DNA of 64,000 nucleotides. Origin: Erigeron canadensis (Eukaryota; Streptophyta; Magnoliopsida; Asterales; Asteraceae). How positions within the stretch are numbered: the stretch's first letter is position 1; every line of letters starts with the position of its first letter. Location: assembly GCF_010389155.1 (NCBI RefSeq), contig NC_057765.1, positions 22,446,980 to 22,510,979 of the forward strand. Reading direction: 5' to 3'. Below are positions 23,494 through 34,666 of this stretch, piece by piece. Both the position numbers and the translations under genes were made by a program. The notes under the pieces were generated by a model. That model did no database searches and was not told where the DNA came from. It saw only the letters and a list, made by a program, of their open reading frames with translations.

Positions 23494-26400
23494 ACCTTTT
23501 GAGGTTTAGGTTTGCCGAATTCATCTATAATGATCAATTCGGTCCAATATCCATCGCTCTGTAATGGAGCCTTGGATGAAGATGGTGTCACAAACTGTTT
23601 CTTAGGTGAAGTGAAACGAGTCTTAGGAGGTGAATTCCTTGGTGAGTGAGTACCAAATCTAGGTTGACTCCCTAATCAATCATAAAATTTAGACGAACTA
23701 TTAATTCTAACAGAAGGAGATCGATTTTGTTGAGCTATCTTCCTAGGTGAATTACTCCTTTGAGGTGTACGAGAACGACTCGGACTTACACTACTGGAAG
23801 TAGTATTCTGTGAAGGTCCCTGTCGTTTTGGAGTCTTAGATCTATTATTATGAGCAACAATATCTGAGTCACTAGATCCTCCAGAAGACATACCCTTGTC
23901 AGGACATCTCCGTTTCCTATGTGGACAACAACTATAAACATGTCCTACTTCATAACAATAGAAACAAGATTTTTTAGCTCTTGCTTTCTTAGCTTTAACA
24001 TTAAACTCAGCTGAAGTCATGTCTAAACATTCTTTAAGTTCAATTGTGGCTGACTCTTCTTTTGATAAACCAGTTGACTCATTTTTACCCGAAAAATATA
24101 CCTTCTTTTGAGAATTTTTATGAGTCTTGTATGGAGTTAAAGAGACTTTACTAGACGTAGATTCATCCTTATTCCATACTTTATCAATCTTGTCATGATC
24201 GATCTTTTCAAAATCAATTTCATTTGATGTAAAAACAGTATCACATCCTTTCATTGTAAAACATTTAATGTTCTTATCAACAGGACAAGTTGACTTTACT
24301 TGACTAGATCCTTTAGAAGTACTAGCATCATACACTTCATTCTTAGGATCTACTGGTTTAACAAATGAACTTTCAAGCTTATGTTTCTTGTTAAGCTCTT
24401 TAATTTTATCAATTAAGCTTTTAGAGCTTTTAGGGGTCTTTGGATCAATATTTTGTTTTTCTGAAACTATTGAATCTATTTCACCACTGTCAATCTTTTC
24501 AGTAAGCTGTGTTAGAGACTCTGTATAATTATCATTGAACGGACCTCTAACTTCATTATAACTCATACCCAAACCACTTTTATCTTTCGAATCCCGTGGT
24601 ACAGGTTTTTGCATCTGTATTGATCGTATTAAATCAGATCCCCTAATTTGATCTAGTCTTGTATTAAGCTTAACTATTTCCAACTTTGCGTCAACTAATT
24701 CTTTCTCCTTTTTAGAAAAGTCTTCAGTTAGTTGAGCATATTGTTCATTTCCCACTTTTTCCATCAGAACTGACTCTTTTAGTTTTTCTTTTAATGCAAG
24801 AAAATCTTTATAAGATGCACGAATTTTATCTTGATAAAGACTTTCTTGTTTTACCAAACCGGAATTTTTGGCAAACAAAGAGTCGTTTTCCTTTTTAAAC
24901 ATGTTGTTCTGACTAGTTAAGTTAATAACTGACTTATTCAATATAAACACCTCAAGTTTTAAATCTGACACCATTCTACATACGTCAATTATAGAAGATA
25001 AAGAACAAGATACCTTCTGATCTGCAGCCTTGCAATCTGCCATGTATGCAACAAAGTCTTCAGTTGTCATACCTTCAGGTATCACGAAGTTCTTCATCTG
25101 CTCTTCAATGCTCTTCATAGAAATGTCATCAACAGGATTTGATGACTCTTCCTTTTCTTCAAATGCTTTTACTGCAGTCATTTGTTCACTCTCAGATCTT
25201 ACTGTCTCAGCAACATTACACATATTCTTCTGTACTATCTCAGATGCACTTTCTTCACTTGAGTACACGGCATACTCAATCGTTGCAGCTACCTCATCAT
25301 ATAATTCTACCGTGTAGGCATGATTCGAGGTATCATCAAATTGTGTATCCCATTGATAAGTACCATCTGGATTTTGAACAACAACAGCCTTTGACTCCGA
25401 AAATGGTGACGAAACTGGCTACTGTGGAGTAACAAGATATCTAATCATTGCTTGCGTCTTATGATTATTCGGTGTAATACCGCCTTGATTGTAATTTTGA
25501 CGACCAGCAACAGTATTATCAATCCTCTTAGGTCGTTGACACTCTCTTGCAAAATGACCAAATCCATCGCAATTATAACATTTCACCTTGGATTTGTCAA
25601 AGCCTTTAGTGCCATTACATATAGGTCTACCAGTTCTCTGAGTGAATCTTCTGACCTTAATAGTAAGCATAGCAAGCAGCCATTGTAGATCTATTTCTTC
25701 TAATCATCAGGATCTATTTGATTGTAATCCTCATCAATTACTGCAGGATCAGTAACTTTTCCCCCAATAAATGCTTCATGAGCATTACAAAAGGCTGAGT
25801 AAATACTCATTCTTCCTTCTGCATAACTCATACTCATTGGCATAGAGTGGAAAGATTGTACATTGCTCTTAACATTTGAATTTTTATTGTCATAAGCAAC
25901 ACATCCGGCAATACCATCAGCATCTACTATTAGTGTACCTTCTGCACCACTTAGAAATGCATTATTTCCTGAGCTGGAACTTGCTAAATGAACAGACTTA
26001 GCATGATATAAGGATGGATCTTGTGTAAAATCCAAGTGAGTGTCTTTAATCCTTCTCTTCATGTCTCTGTTCTTCAGCTTGGAGACTACCTTCTCAAAAT
26101 CCCATGTACTGTATTCCTGATCATCTTGAAGTTGATGAACATAATCAGTCCAAGTTTTAGGCAGTGAATCCGGAAACTTATCAACTAGCTCAGTTTGAGG
26201 ATAAACAACTTCAAAGTATGACAACTCAGTGGTCAGATGACTGAATCGAATAATAATCTCGTCAAGAGATTCCCCTTTCAGTCCATTAAAGGCTTCATAC
26301 TGACACTTGAGAAGCTTGATACGGTTTTTCTTCAAAGTTACATCGCCCTCACAATATCTTTCGAGAGCATCCCATAAATCCTTTGAAGTAGTGTACTTTT

Positions 26401-26749
26401 TAAACAGATGTACACTATCTTGAGGCAAGGCCATAGTAAGAGTAGACAATGCCTTTCCCTCAACAGCGTATCTTTTACGTTCTTCAATAGGCATATCAGC
26501 ATAAGTATACCTACTGATTACTCCGTTCTTCTCATATGAAGGCCAATCAAAACCTTGAGTTATTACTAGCCACATTTCCATGTCAGTGAGACGAATGTAG
26601 TCTTCAAAACGTCTCTTCCACATCCAATAATTTTCCATACGTAAAAGCTTTGGAGGTGTATTACCCCGACCAACCTCATGATCGTGCATGATCATCTGGC
26701 TGATAAGTAAGGCATTGGGTGAGTTTGCGGCAGCTGGTAAGGTCGTCAT
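23472..26749 (-). pseudogene. Copia gag with long coiled-coil and zinc knuckle (element B)
   Basis: Likely start is the ATG at 26747-26749 (MTTLPAAANSPNALL). The gag core has MENYWMWKRRFEDYI, KDLWDALERYCEGD and LKCQYEAFNGLKGESL. A one-base deletion near 25702 shifts frame. The next segment has [14 protein letters not shown] (CX2CX4HX4C), a TAG at 25419-25421, then a long Ser/Lys/Glu-rich, partly coiled-coil region, a second Cys/His cluster (CFYCYEVGHVYSCC) and a basic Ser/Arg tail. A TGA at 23676-23678 replaces a CGA kept in C. The natural stop at 23472-23474 follows KVWVPFKN. Unusually long for a Copia gag (about 1,090 codons), as in Sireviruses. Confidence 0.85.
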
Positions 26750-27121
26750 TTCGAATCTTTTGAATTCAAGTAAAACGAAAAAACTACTTAGTGTATAGCA
26801 CGAAGGACACGTGGCACGAAGTTCGTATAGCACGAAGGACACGTGGCACGAAGTTCGTATAGCTCGAAGGACACGTGGCACGAAGTACGAAACACAAGTC
26901 ACGACCTAAGTCACGAAGAGTGGTTCGCACTGACGTGGGACTAAGTGGACATGAAGTCTGCTGAGTGACGTAAGCACGAACACGAAGTTCACTTCGTGCT
27001 GACGTATGCACAAAGTAACACGAAGAAGAGCACGAACTTGACCAAAAACACGAATTTCGAATTGATTTTGCAATCAATAGCGAATCAAACAATCTTAAAC
27101 CTTCTGGTAATCAACCTTAGG

Positions 27122-27133
27122 GCTCTGATACCA
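27122..27133 (-). promoter_or_regulatory. Primer binding site of element B
   Basis: The minus strand reads TGGTATCAGAGC (initiator tRNA-Met), two bases from the LTR. Confidence 0.93.
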
Positions 27134-27135
27134 CT

Positions 27136-27809
27136 TGTAAGGTGTCCTATTGTTGCGTGGATCGTAATAAGATGCGATTCGTTATGTCAAGAGTGTGGAA
27201 TCCTCTTGAGATAACTAGATTGCTATTGCCTTTTGTTAATTAATAAGTAATTAATCAACCCAAGGAGATGCACAAGGCTTGTGGTTTGTGTAGAAGAACA
27301 CACGAAGGAACAAATAACCTTAGCTCGCAAATTCGTGAATATCTATCAAGAATTCGTAAATCATTAACCTAATTTCGTAGATTAGATCTTGTATTAATAC
27401 TAGTTAGAGTATTGGATCGTGTGGGCTTAGGCCTTAATTACGTATTAGGCCTGAAACAATAATCAACCGATCTGCCTCGTGCTGACGTCAGCATGAGGCT
27501 GATCCTTCATGCTGATGACGTCAGCACGAGGGACAACCCATTGTTCTTTGTTTCACTCGTACATAACATCCAATCACCGTTTAAGTGTTCTATGACACTT
27601 ATAAACCTTGATTCTATGTTCTTGTACCTGCAAAACAATATATAACACACAAACACAATACAAAACACAAACAGATATAATATTGAAGTTCAAACGTAAT
27701 CATTAAATATCAACACAAGTTCTTATTTAAATGATTACACACAAGTTTCTAAAAACATAAACGATAATCAAATCTATGTTGTGATTGTCACAACGAATCT
27801 GCATCTACA
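27136..27809 (-). repeat. 5' LTR of element B
   Basis: 674 bp, TGTAGATGCAG...CTTACA on the minus strand. It matches 2451-3075 apart from substitutions, an extra block of about 50 bp near 27202-27262 and a small indel near 27550. Both TGACGTCA octamers are conserved (27483-27490, 27516-27523). Confidence 0.93.
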
Positions 27810-27814
27810 ACTTG
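27810..27814. repeat. Target-site duplication of element B (right)
   Basis: ACTTG, partner of 2446-2450. Confidence 0.9.
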
Positions 27815-28380
27815 TCCAAATCTCAAAGACCACATTAGCCCCTTAATTAACATTCATTTCTTTTGCATAAACAATATCACATTTAACTTTCATGCTCATG
27901 AGTTGTAGAGGTTTTTGCCTATATTTTGAATAAATCCTATAGTAATGCTAGATATTTCACAAAATTTAAGGACTAGATCAATTCATTACTGAAAAGCAAG
28001 CATTCTCAGCCATATATCTGAAGATGTTTCCCACAAGAACATTGTTTAATTTAAGTTCAGATTAAGGAAACCTTGCTACTTTGTGTCTACCAATATATCT
28101 CAAATTGTAATATCTGAACTAAGCAGTTATATTACGATTAAGCAGACTTAAAAGCTAAGTATCCTCACTTCTAATCGTCTTACAGCATCAACTTAAATCT
28201 CTTCATTTTTTTGTCATTTTCTGATTTTTCACATTTTTATGGTTTTTATGACACTAAGAACTCTTTTTGTATTTTTATGACTCTAGCTATTTACAGACAC
28301 AAACTTACAAATTTAGTTCTTTGAGAGATTTAATATGAATCAGCATTCTTCATCCCATTCAGAAGAATTAACATTTCAAA
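27815..28380 (-). mobile_element. Element C post-pol spacer (right part)
   Basis: Non-coding sequence matching 9393-9905 of element B. It joins the RNase H end of C to its spacer, which continues at 2450 downward. No gene is seen. Confidence 0.75.
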
Positions 28381-29895
28381 TCAAGCCTTATCAAATGCTT
28401 TGGTATACAGATCGGCTAAATTATCATCAGTTATAACCTTTTCCAAATGAATTAACTTCTTTTGGGCACAATCACGCAAGAAATGATGTCTAATATCAAT
28501 ATGCTTGTTGACCTTATGCATGACAGGGTTATTTGTAATGTTTATAGCTGACTTATTGTCTATTCTAATAGGAGTATCAAGAAAATCCATACCGTAGTCA
28601 TGAAGTTGTTGCTGAATCCACAATACCTGGGAACAACAGCTACCAGCAGCCATATACTCTGCCTCACATGAAGACTGAGCAACACATATCTGCTTCTTGC
28701 ATTGCCACGATACTAATCTTCCTCCTAACAACTGACAACCTCCAGTTGTAGACTTTCTGTCATTGTTACAACCGCCAAAGTCCGAATCAGTATATGCAAC
28801 AAAATCAAACGTTCCTCCCATTGGATACCATAGACCAAGCCCTTGGTTTCCCTTAAGATAACGTAGAATACGTTTTGCTGCAGTCAAATGTGACTCTTTC
28901 GGACTAGCTTGAAATCTAGCGCAAAGACAAACAGCGAACATAATATCTGGACGCGAAGCAGTCAGATACGTTAATGTGCCAATAATAGCACGATAATAAG
29001 TTGCATCCACAAGTTCATCTTTCGGATCAAGAACCCCTAAACCATGATTTTCCTGAATAGGAGTACCATATGTCTTGGACTCTAACATTTGAAACCTCTC
29101 CAAGATGTCATCGGCATACTTAGACTGGTGAATAAAGAATCCATCTTTCCTTTGATCGACTTGCAGTCCGAGGAAAAATTGAAGTTCCCCCACAGCACTC
29201 ATTTCAAATTCATTTTTCATGCTCGTTTCAAACTCTTTGCACATATTTCTATTAGATGAACCAAAAATGATATCATCCACGTAAACTTGTACAATTAGGT
29301 AATCTCGCTTCTTCCACTTGATAAACAATGTGTTGTCTATCGATCCTCTTGTAAATCCATTTGTCCACAAATGTGTCGACAACTTTTCATACCACACTCT
29401 GGGTGCTTGATGCAATCCATAAAGAGCCTTATCCAAACGATATGCTCTTTTTGGATAATTCGGATCTTCAAACCCCGGTGGTTGGTGAACATACACTTCT
29501 TCTTTAACTTCACCGTATAAGAAGGCACTCTTAATGTCTAACTGATACACCTTTATACCTTTGAAACTTGCATAGGCAAAAAATAACCTTATAGTTTCAA
29601 TCCTAGCAACTGGTGCAAAAATTTCGTTATAGTCATATGCTTCTCGTTGTGCAAACCCCTGAACAACCAAACGTGCTTTATTTCTAGTAACGATTCCTTT
29701 GTCATCTCGTTTACATTTATATACCCAACAAGTTCCAATCGGTTCTTTACCTCTAGGCATATCTACTAACTCCCAGACTCCAAGTTTTTCAAATTGAGCT
29801 AATTCTTCTTGCATAGCTTCAATCCAACATGGATCTTGAAGTGCTGCTTTAACATTCTTAGGTTCTACTTGTGAAATGAACCAGAATATAAACAC
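28381..29895 (-). pseudogene. Copia RT and RNase H (element C), largely intact
   Basis: 504 codons open. RT motifs are YQLDIKSAFLYGEV, ALYGLHQAPRVWYEKL and YVDDIIFGSS. RNase H has YTDSDFGGC, SSCEAEYMAAGS, DNKSAINI and HIDIRHHFLRD, so catalytic residues are all visible. It ends prematurely at TGA 28381-28383 in the last few codons, where element B has CGA. This uninterrupted copy shows the target site of element D. Confidence 0.92.
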
Positions 29896-31170
29896 TTAGT
29901 TATCAATCCAGTGTCTTTCACTTCATAAAACAATATAGTCAGTTCCTTATTCAACTGATTTCTAGTTCGAACAGGTTCTATAGCATTACCAAGAACATTT
30001 TCAACTGGATGATCCTTATTAATTCGATATTGAGGAACCGAATCAACATTCAAACTTTCTCCTAAATTTGTTCTAATCTAAACTCAAGAGAGTTAAAATC
30101 ATCTTTCGATTCTTCAGAAATAGGATCATCATCAGGCAGTGTAACCTTCGACGGGGTAAGTGGTGTAGTGTTCTCGGGTTCATTATCATCTGAATCTAAT
30201 TTCTTATACTTGTCCTTACCACTTTCATCAATATCAGTAGTAGACTGAACTTTGGTTGGAGTAGTATCAACATTTCGAGTAGGCGGAGATGTGGAAGTAT
30301 TATCCATGTGATCTCTTAAAATAATCACATCATCAACTATCTCAGGATTCGAATAAGAATCAGGACCATGTAGTGAACTAAACACACTAACGTTATCGAA
30401 GTTTTTGCCACTTCCAGAATGAATAGCGGGCTTATGACTGACAATCTTGAAATTTGTTCCCAAATCAACTTTGTCGGTCTGTTTATTGTAAACCCGTCGA
30501 ATTGATGTTCCCAGTTTATAACCCATGAAAAATCCCTCTTCAACTTTTGAATCAAACTTTGACTGAGGTAGATACTTCAAGAAAGTACACGGTACACCAA
30601 ATGGTTCAACATTCTGTAAATTCGGTTTCTTCTTATGTAGAAGCTCATAACATGTCTTATTATGACACTTAACTACAGTAACCCTATTTAAAATATACAA
30701 GTTGTATTCACTGCCTCCGCCCAAAACATAGTAGGAAGCCCAGAATCTGTAAGCATAGTTCTGGCTGTCTCGATTAGAGTCCTATTCTTTATTTCAGCAA
30801 CTCCATTATGTTGTGGTTCATACGGAGAACTGTATTGATGTTGGATTCCCTTTGACAAACAAAAGACAACCATCACATTATTCTTGAATTCAGTTCCGTT
30901 GTCACTCCGGATTCTCTTAACACGAACTCCATAAATGTTTTCAGTTTCGACAAAGAAATTTATCAAAATCTGCGGAGTTTCATCTTTCGATTTAAGAAAG
31001 AATACCCATGAGAATCTTGAGTAATCATCAGTAACCACCAAACAGTAATACATCCCACCGATACTTCTTACATTCACTGGACCAAATAAATCCATGTGAA
31101 GTAACTCGAAAGGATTGGCAATAGAATTTTCTTGTTTCGGTTTATGTGCAGACTTTTGTTGTTTACCTTT
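29896..31170 (-). pseudogene. Copia integrase core and linker (element C), frameshifted
   Basis: Integrase core blocks ELLHMDLFGP, RIRSDNGTEFKN and SPYEPQHNGVAEIKNRTL are readable in 31170-30688. A one-base deletion near 30700 (TGTATATTTT versus TGTCATATTTT in B) shifts frame into 30724-30062, a linker rich in Asp, Ser and Thr that includes a segment absent from B. Further shifts occur near 30065 and 29890 before RT. The integrase zinc finger is separated by the insertion at 31171-31606. Confidence 0.85.
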
Positions 31171-31606
31171 TGTAACACCCGACATTTAAAAATATGGATT
31201 TTCAAAAATTTTCACCTAACGGTGTCAAAACATAGCGGAAGGAAAATGTCTTTTATTCAAAACGGTGTTACTAATCAATATCAACGCATCAATCCAATTA
31301 AAATCCAAAGGCACCAACACAAATGCTACAAGCTATTACATAGGTTTAGTGACTTGGGTTTAGTGACTTGCCATACAACCCACCGACTTAAATAATAATA
31401 TGATAATTTTACCTATATCATCTAATGACTTTACGATATTAACAAATATATCAGTAAATACTTAGTCAGTTAGCCACATATCTTAATCACCCATAAAACA
31501 CCATAATTATTCTAAAAATAATTATCTCTAATAGTTATGAAGCTACTTCATGAAATGCCAATTTGTTTTACTAATGGACCAAGTAAATAAAATTTGGGAT
31601 GTTACA
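31171..31606. mobile_element. Solo-LTR-like insertion (436 bp) in element C
   Basis: Starts TGTAACACCCGAC and ends GGGATGTTACA, flanked by CCTTT at 31166-31170 and 31607-31611. Element B shows the empty site (GTTTACCTTTCAGAC). TG...CA ends, 5-bp duplication and no coding content suggest a solo LTR of a gypsy-type element. Its right end resembles that of 59466-61292. Confidence 0.8.
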
Positions 31607-32211
31607 CCTTTCAGACAAGGTACACATTTGTCTTCCATTCCAAACCGTTTCATGGGAACGCCTTCAACCAAACCATGTTTGACAATGTCATTCATCTTTT
31701 GGAAATTAATATGTCCCATTCTTCTATGCCATATCAAAGATTCAGATTCGTTTGCTTTTGTTAATAAGCAAACAGACTCCTTAGGATCATCAACACCTAA
31801 CACAAGACCATAGATGTCTCTCTTCCTATGAGCTTTTAGCAGGATCCAGTCTTCAGGAATAACATATCCTGGTTTCAAAATTAGTGCTTCTTTCTCTGTA
31901 AAATGGACATTGTTTCCCTTGTCACAAATCTGAGAAACACTTAATAAGTTATATGCTAACTGTTTCACATAATTGACTTTCTCCAGCGTAATCTTCCCAT
32001 TGACAACATCACCTTGGCCCAAGATGTTGCCACCCTTGGGACCTGCGAAACTAACATACAAACCATTTACATCTTCATAATTGGACAAAACATTCTTGTC
32101 CCCTGTCTTGTGCCGAGAGCATCCACTTTCAACATACCAAAGACTGATAGGCTTCCTTGGTTCTCCCTGCACATCAAACAATAAGATGGTTAGTTTCTGA
32201 AGGGAACCCAA
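31607..32211 (-). pseudogene. Copia protease and integrase zinc finger (element C)
   Basis: Same layout as element B, opening at TTG and overlapping gag in the -1 frame. The protease site reads YVESGCSRHKTG: the catalytic Asp of the DSG triad is Glu, so the enzyme should be inactive. The integrase finger WHRRMGHINF and CVPCLKG is intact up to the solo-LTR insertion. Confidence 0.88.
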
Positions 32212-33429
32212 ACCTTTTGAGGTTTAGGTTTTCCGAATTCATCTATAATGATCAATTCGGTCCAATATCCATCGCTCTGTAAAGGAGCCTTGGATGAATA
32301 TGGTGTCATTGACTGTTTCTTAGGAGAAGTGAAATGAATCTTAGGAGGTGAATTCCTTGGTGAGTGAGTACCAAATCTAGGTTGACTCCGTAATCGATCA
32401 TAGAACTTAGACGAACTATTAATTCTAGAAGTAGGAGATCGATTTTGTTGAGCCATCTTCCTAGGTGAATAACTCCTTTGAGGTGTACGAGAATGACTTG
32501 GACTTACACTACTAGAAGTAGTATTCTGTGAAGGTCCCTGTCATTTTGGAGTCTTAGATCTATTGAAATTAATCCTTTGATCTGTAACAGTAGACTCATC
32601 ATATGACACATTTTTAAGTAACTTAACATAATTCTGTGCATTTTTATTATCAGAATGTCTTTTTGCATACCCCTCATAATAATCTCTTTTATATGCACTC
32701 ATAAAATGTGGTGAAGCTACTTGTTCAACTAATTTACCCTTCCCTTTAGTATTAGGAATATCACCAACATCCTTTGACTTGACTTGACTGTCATTCTTAG
32801 GATTCTTGACCTTCCTATTTGGACATTCAATAGCTATATGACCTTTCTCACGACAAGTATAACACTTCTTTGCTTGTTGTTTTCTAGATTGACCATATTC
32901 TATTTCAAGGATTGGTATACCATACTCCTTCATTTCATTTATGGTATCAAGCGTCTGTATTGCTTCTTCCATAGTTCTTGCTGGTTTAAAAGGAGTATAA
33001 TGTCTATCCTTATATGGAATTTGTTCAGCTAACTATTATTCTTTATTTTCCACACACCAAACTTTATCAGTTTTTGATTTAGGTTCAATCCTATTTATAG
33101 ATACTTCTTTATCATAGAAAACTATACCACAGTCTTTCAATGTGTAGTATACTACTTCATCTGGATTAAAATCTAATTTCGTTTATTGGTGATCTCTTTG
33201 TAGAAGTAAATCAGAATCTTTAGTCACGTTACTTTCCTTCTTAAGAATAACATTTTCAGTAGATAAACTAGTTAAATTTTCTTTTAATTTTAATACCTCA
33301 AGTTTCAAATCTGACACCATTTTACAAACGTCAGCTATAGAAAACAAAGAACAAGATACCTTCTGATCTGCAGCCTTGCAATCTGTCATGTATGCAACAA
33401 AGTCTTCAGTTGTCATACCTTCAGGTATC
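32190..33429 (-). pseudogene. Copia gag, C-terminal part (element C), truncated
   Basis: Shares the KVWVPFRN end and the basic Ser/Arg tail with element B but differs in the middle, with a zinc knuckle CYTCREKGHIAIEC. Stops occur at 33183 and 32541 (TGA where B has CGA). Homology to the gag of B (MTTEDFVAYMTDCKAADQK) ends abruptly at 33429, where gypsy element E sequence begins. The gag core, leader and 5' LTR of C are missing. Confidence 0.8.
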
Positions 33430-34666
33430 CCGACTCCTCACTTGAGAAACTAGGTTTAAGAAGTGAAATATGGAAAACGGGGTGAATGCGAGAATTTACC
33501 GGTAATTGTAGACGGTAAGCAACATTCCCGATGCGTTCAAGTATGCGATAAGGTCCGTAGTACCTCTTTGATAGCTTGTGGTGATTTTTATTGTCGATGG
33601 AGGTTTGTCTGTACTTTTGTAACTTGAGATAAACAAAATCATCAACCTGGAATTCCTTGTGACAACGCTGCTTATTTGCTTGTATGGCCATCTATTGCCT
33701 CGAGCTAGCTAAGGTATGTTTGAGGAGCTCCAATAGACGATGGTGTTCTGCTAAGGATGTCTCAATGGATGCCATGTTGGTTGACTGAGATGACGAGTCA
33801 TGTATTGCTTTGAATTGCTGAATGATGGGAAGTGTTATACCAGAACTCGGCTAAGTATAAGTATTGAGGCCAACTCTTAGGCTCATTGTAAACAAACACC
33901 CTTAGGTACGACTCAAGGCATCGATTAACAACCTCTGACTGGCCATCACTTTGGGGATGATAAGCACTCGAGTGATGAAGCTTAGTACCTAGTTGTTGAA
34001 AAAGTTGTTTCCAAAATCTGCTTAAGAAAATTGGGTCACGATCGGACACAATTGAACTAGGTAACCCATGTAGCTTGTAGTATTCTTTGAGAAAAATGGA
34101 GGCTAAAGAGGTGGCTATGAAGTTGGGGCTCAAGGCAATGAAATGTGCAGCTTTGGTGAGGCGATCTACAATGACCCACACAGCTGTTTTCCCATTTGAT
34201 GGTGGTAGATGGGTTATAAAATCCATGGACATATCCATCTATGTGTGTGAAGGGATATGCAATGGCTGCAAAAGCCCGTACGGCTTGTGGTTTTGAGGTT
34301 TGGTGGATTGACATACATGGCAACGTTTAACGAAATTAGTGACATCTCTTTTGAGATTGGACCAAGCGAAGTGGGCAGCGATTCTGCTTGTAGTTGCCCC
34401 AATTCTTGAATGCCCTCCTAAGGTGGAAGAATGGAATTCGTGTAACAGGTTTTTGTGAAGGTCAGTGAGATTGGGAACATAAAGTTTACCGTGGAGAAAA
34501 ACAAGTCCGTTTTGAACTCGGTGTTGTGGAAAAGTTGCTGGATCTTCCTTGATAGCTTTAACCATTGTCTGACCGTCAGTATTCTCTGACCAATATTCTC
34601 GGAGAGGTTCCAACCATAGTGCTTGAGGAAATGAAAAGGCAAGTGTGGTAGGATGTTCTAACCTGC
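33430..34666 (-). pseudogene. Gypsy integrase (element E), deleted and interrupted
   Basis: The zinc-binding part has HSRIGATTSRIAAHFAW and CHVCQSTK. The catalytic core has MDMSMDFITHLPPS, SDRDPIFLSRFW and [18 protein letters not shown] at 34239-34241 stands where relatives have Trp. A short deletion and frameshift near 33798-33750 remove part of the region after the catalytic Glu. The 33691 segment carries the usual YYGPYRILERIGNVAYRL and HPVFHISLLKP before the truncation. Confidence 0.85.

Larger units (their letters stand above)
2451..27809 (-). mobile_element. Element B: Sirevirus-type Copia LTR retrotransposon with third ORF
   Basis: Layout on the minus strand: 5' LTR 27136-27809, tRNA-Met primer site, gag with zinc knuckle, protease, integrase, RT, RNase H, a long spacer, a third ORF (7067 down to 3137), polypurine tract and 3' LTR 2451-3075. 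It is flanked by ACTTG duplications. Without the 10.3-kb gypsy insertion (element D) it would be about 15 kb. RT motifs of the KVYQLDVKSAFLYGEV type and a third ORF after pol fit the Sirevirus (SIRE/Maximus) lineage. Frameshifts and stops in gag, pol and ORF3 show it is inactive. The LTRs differ by roughly a dozen substitutions plus an indel of about 50 bp (by eye). Confidence 0.9.

Noticed and set aside
26750..27092. ORF upstream of gag of B with CVSYFVPRVLRAIRTSCH-type repeats
   Set aside because: Derived from CACGAAGTTCGTATAG-type direct repeats in the leader. The gag homology begins only at the ATG at 26749.
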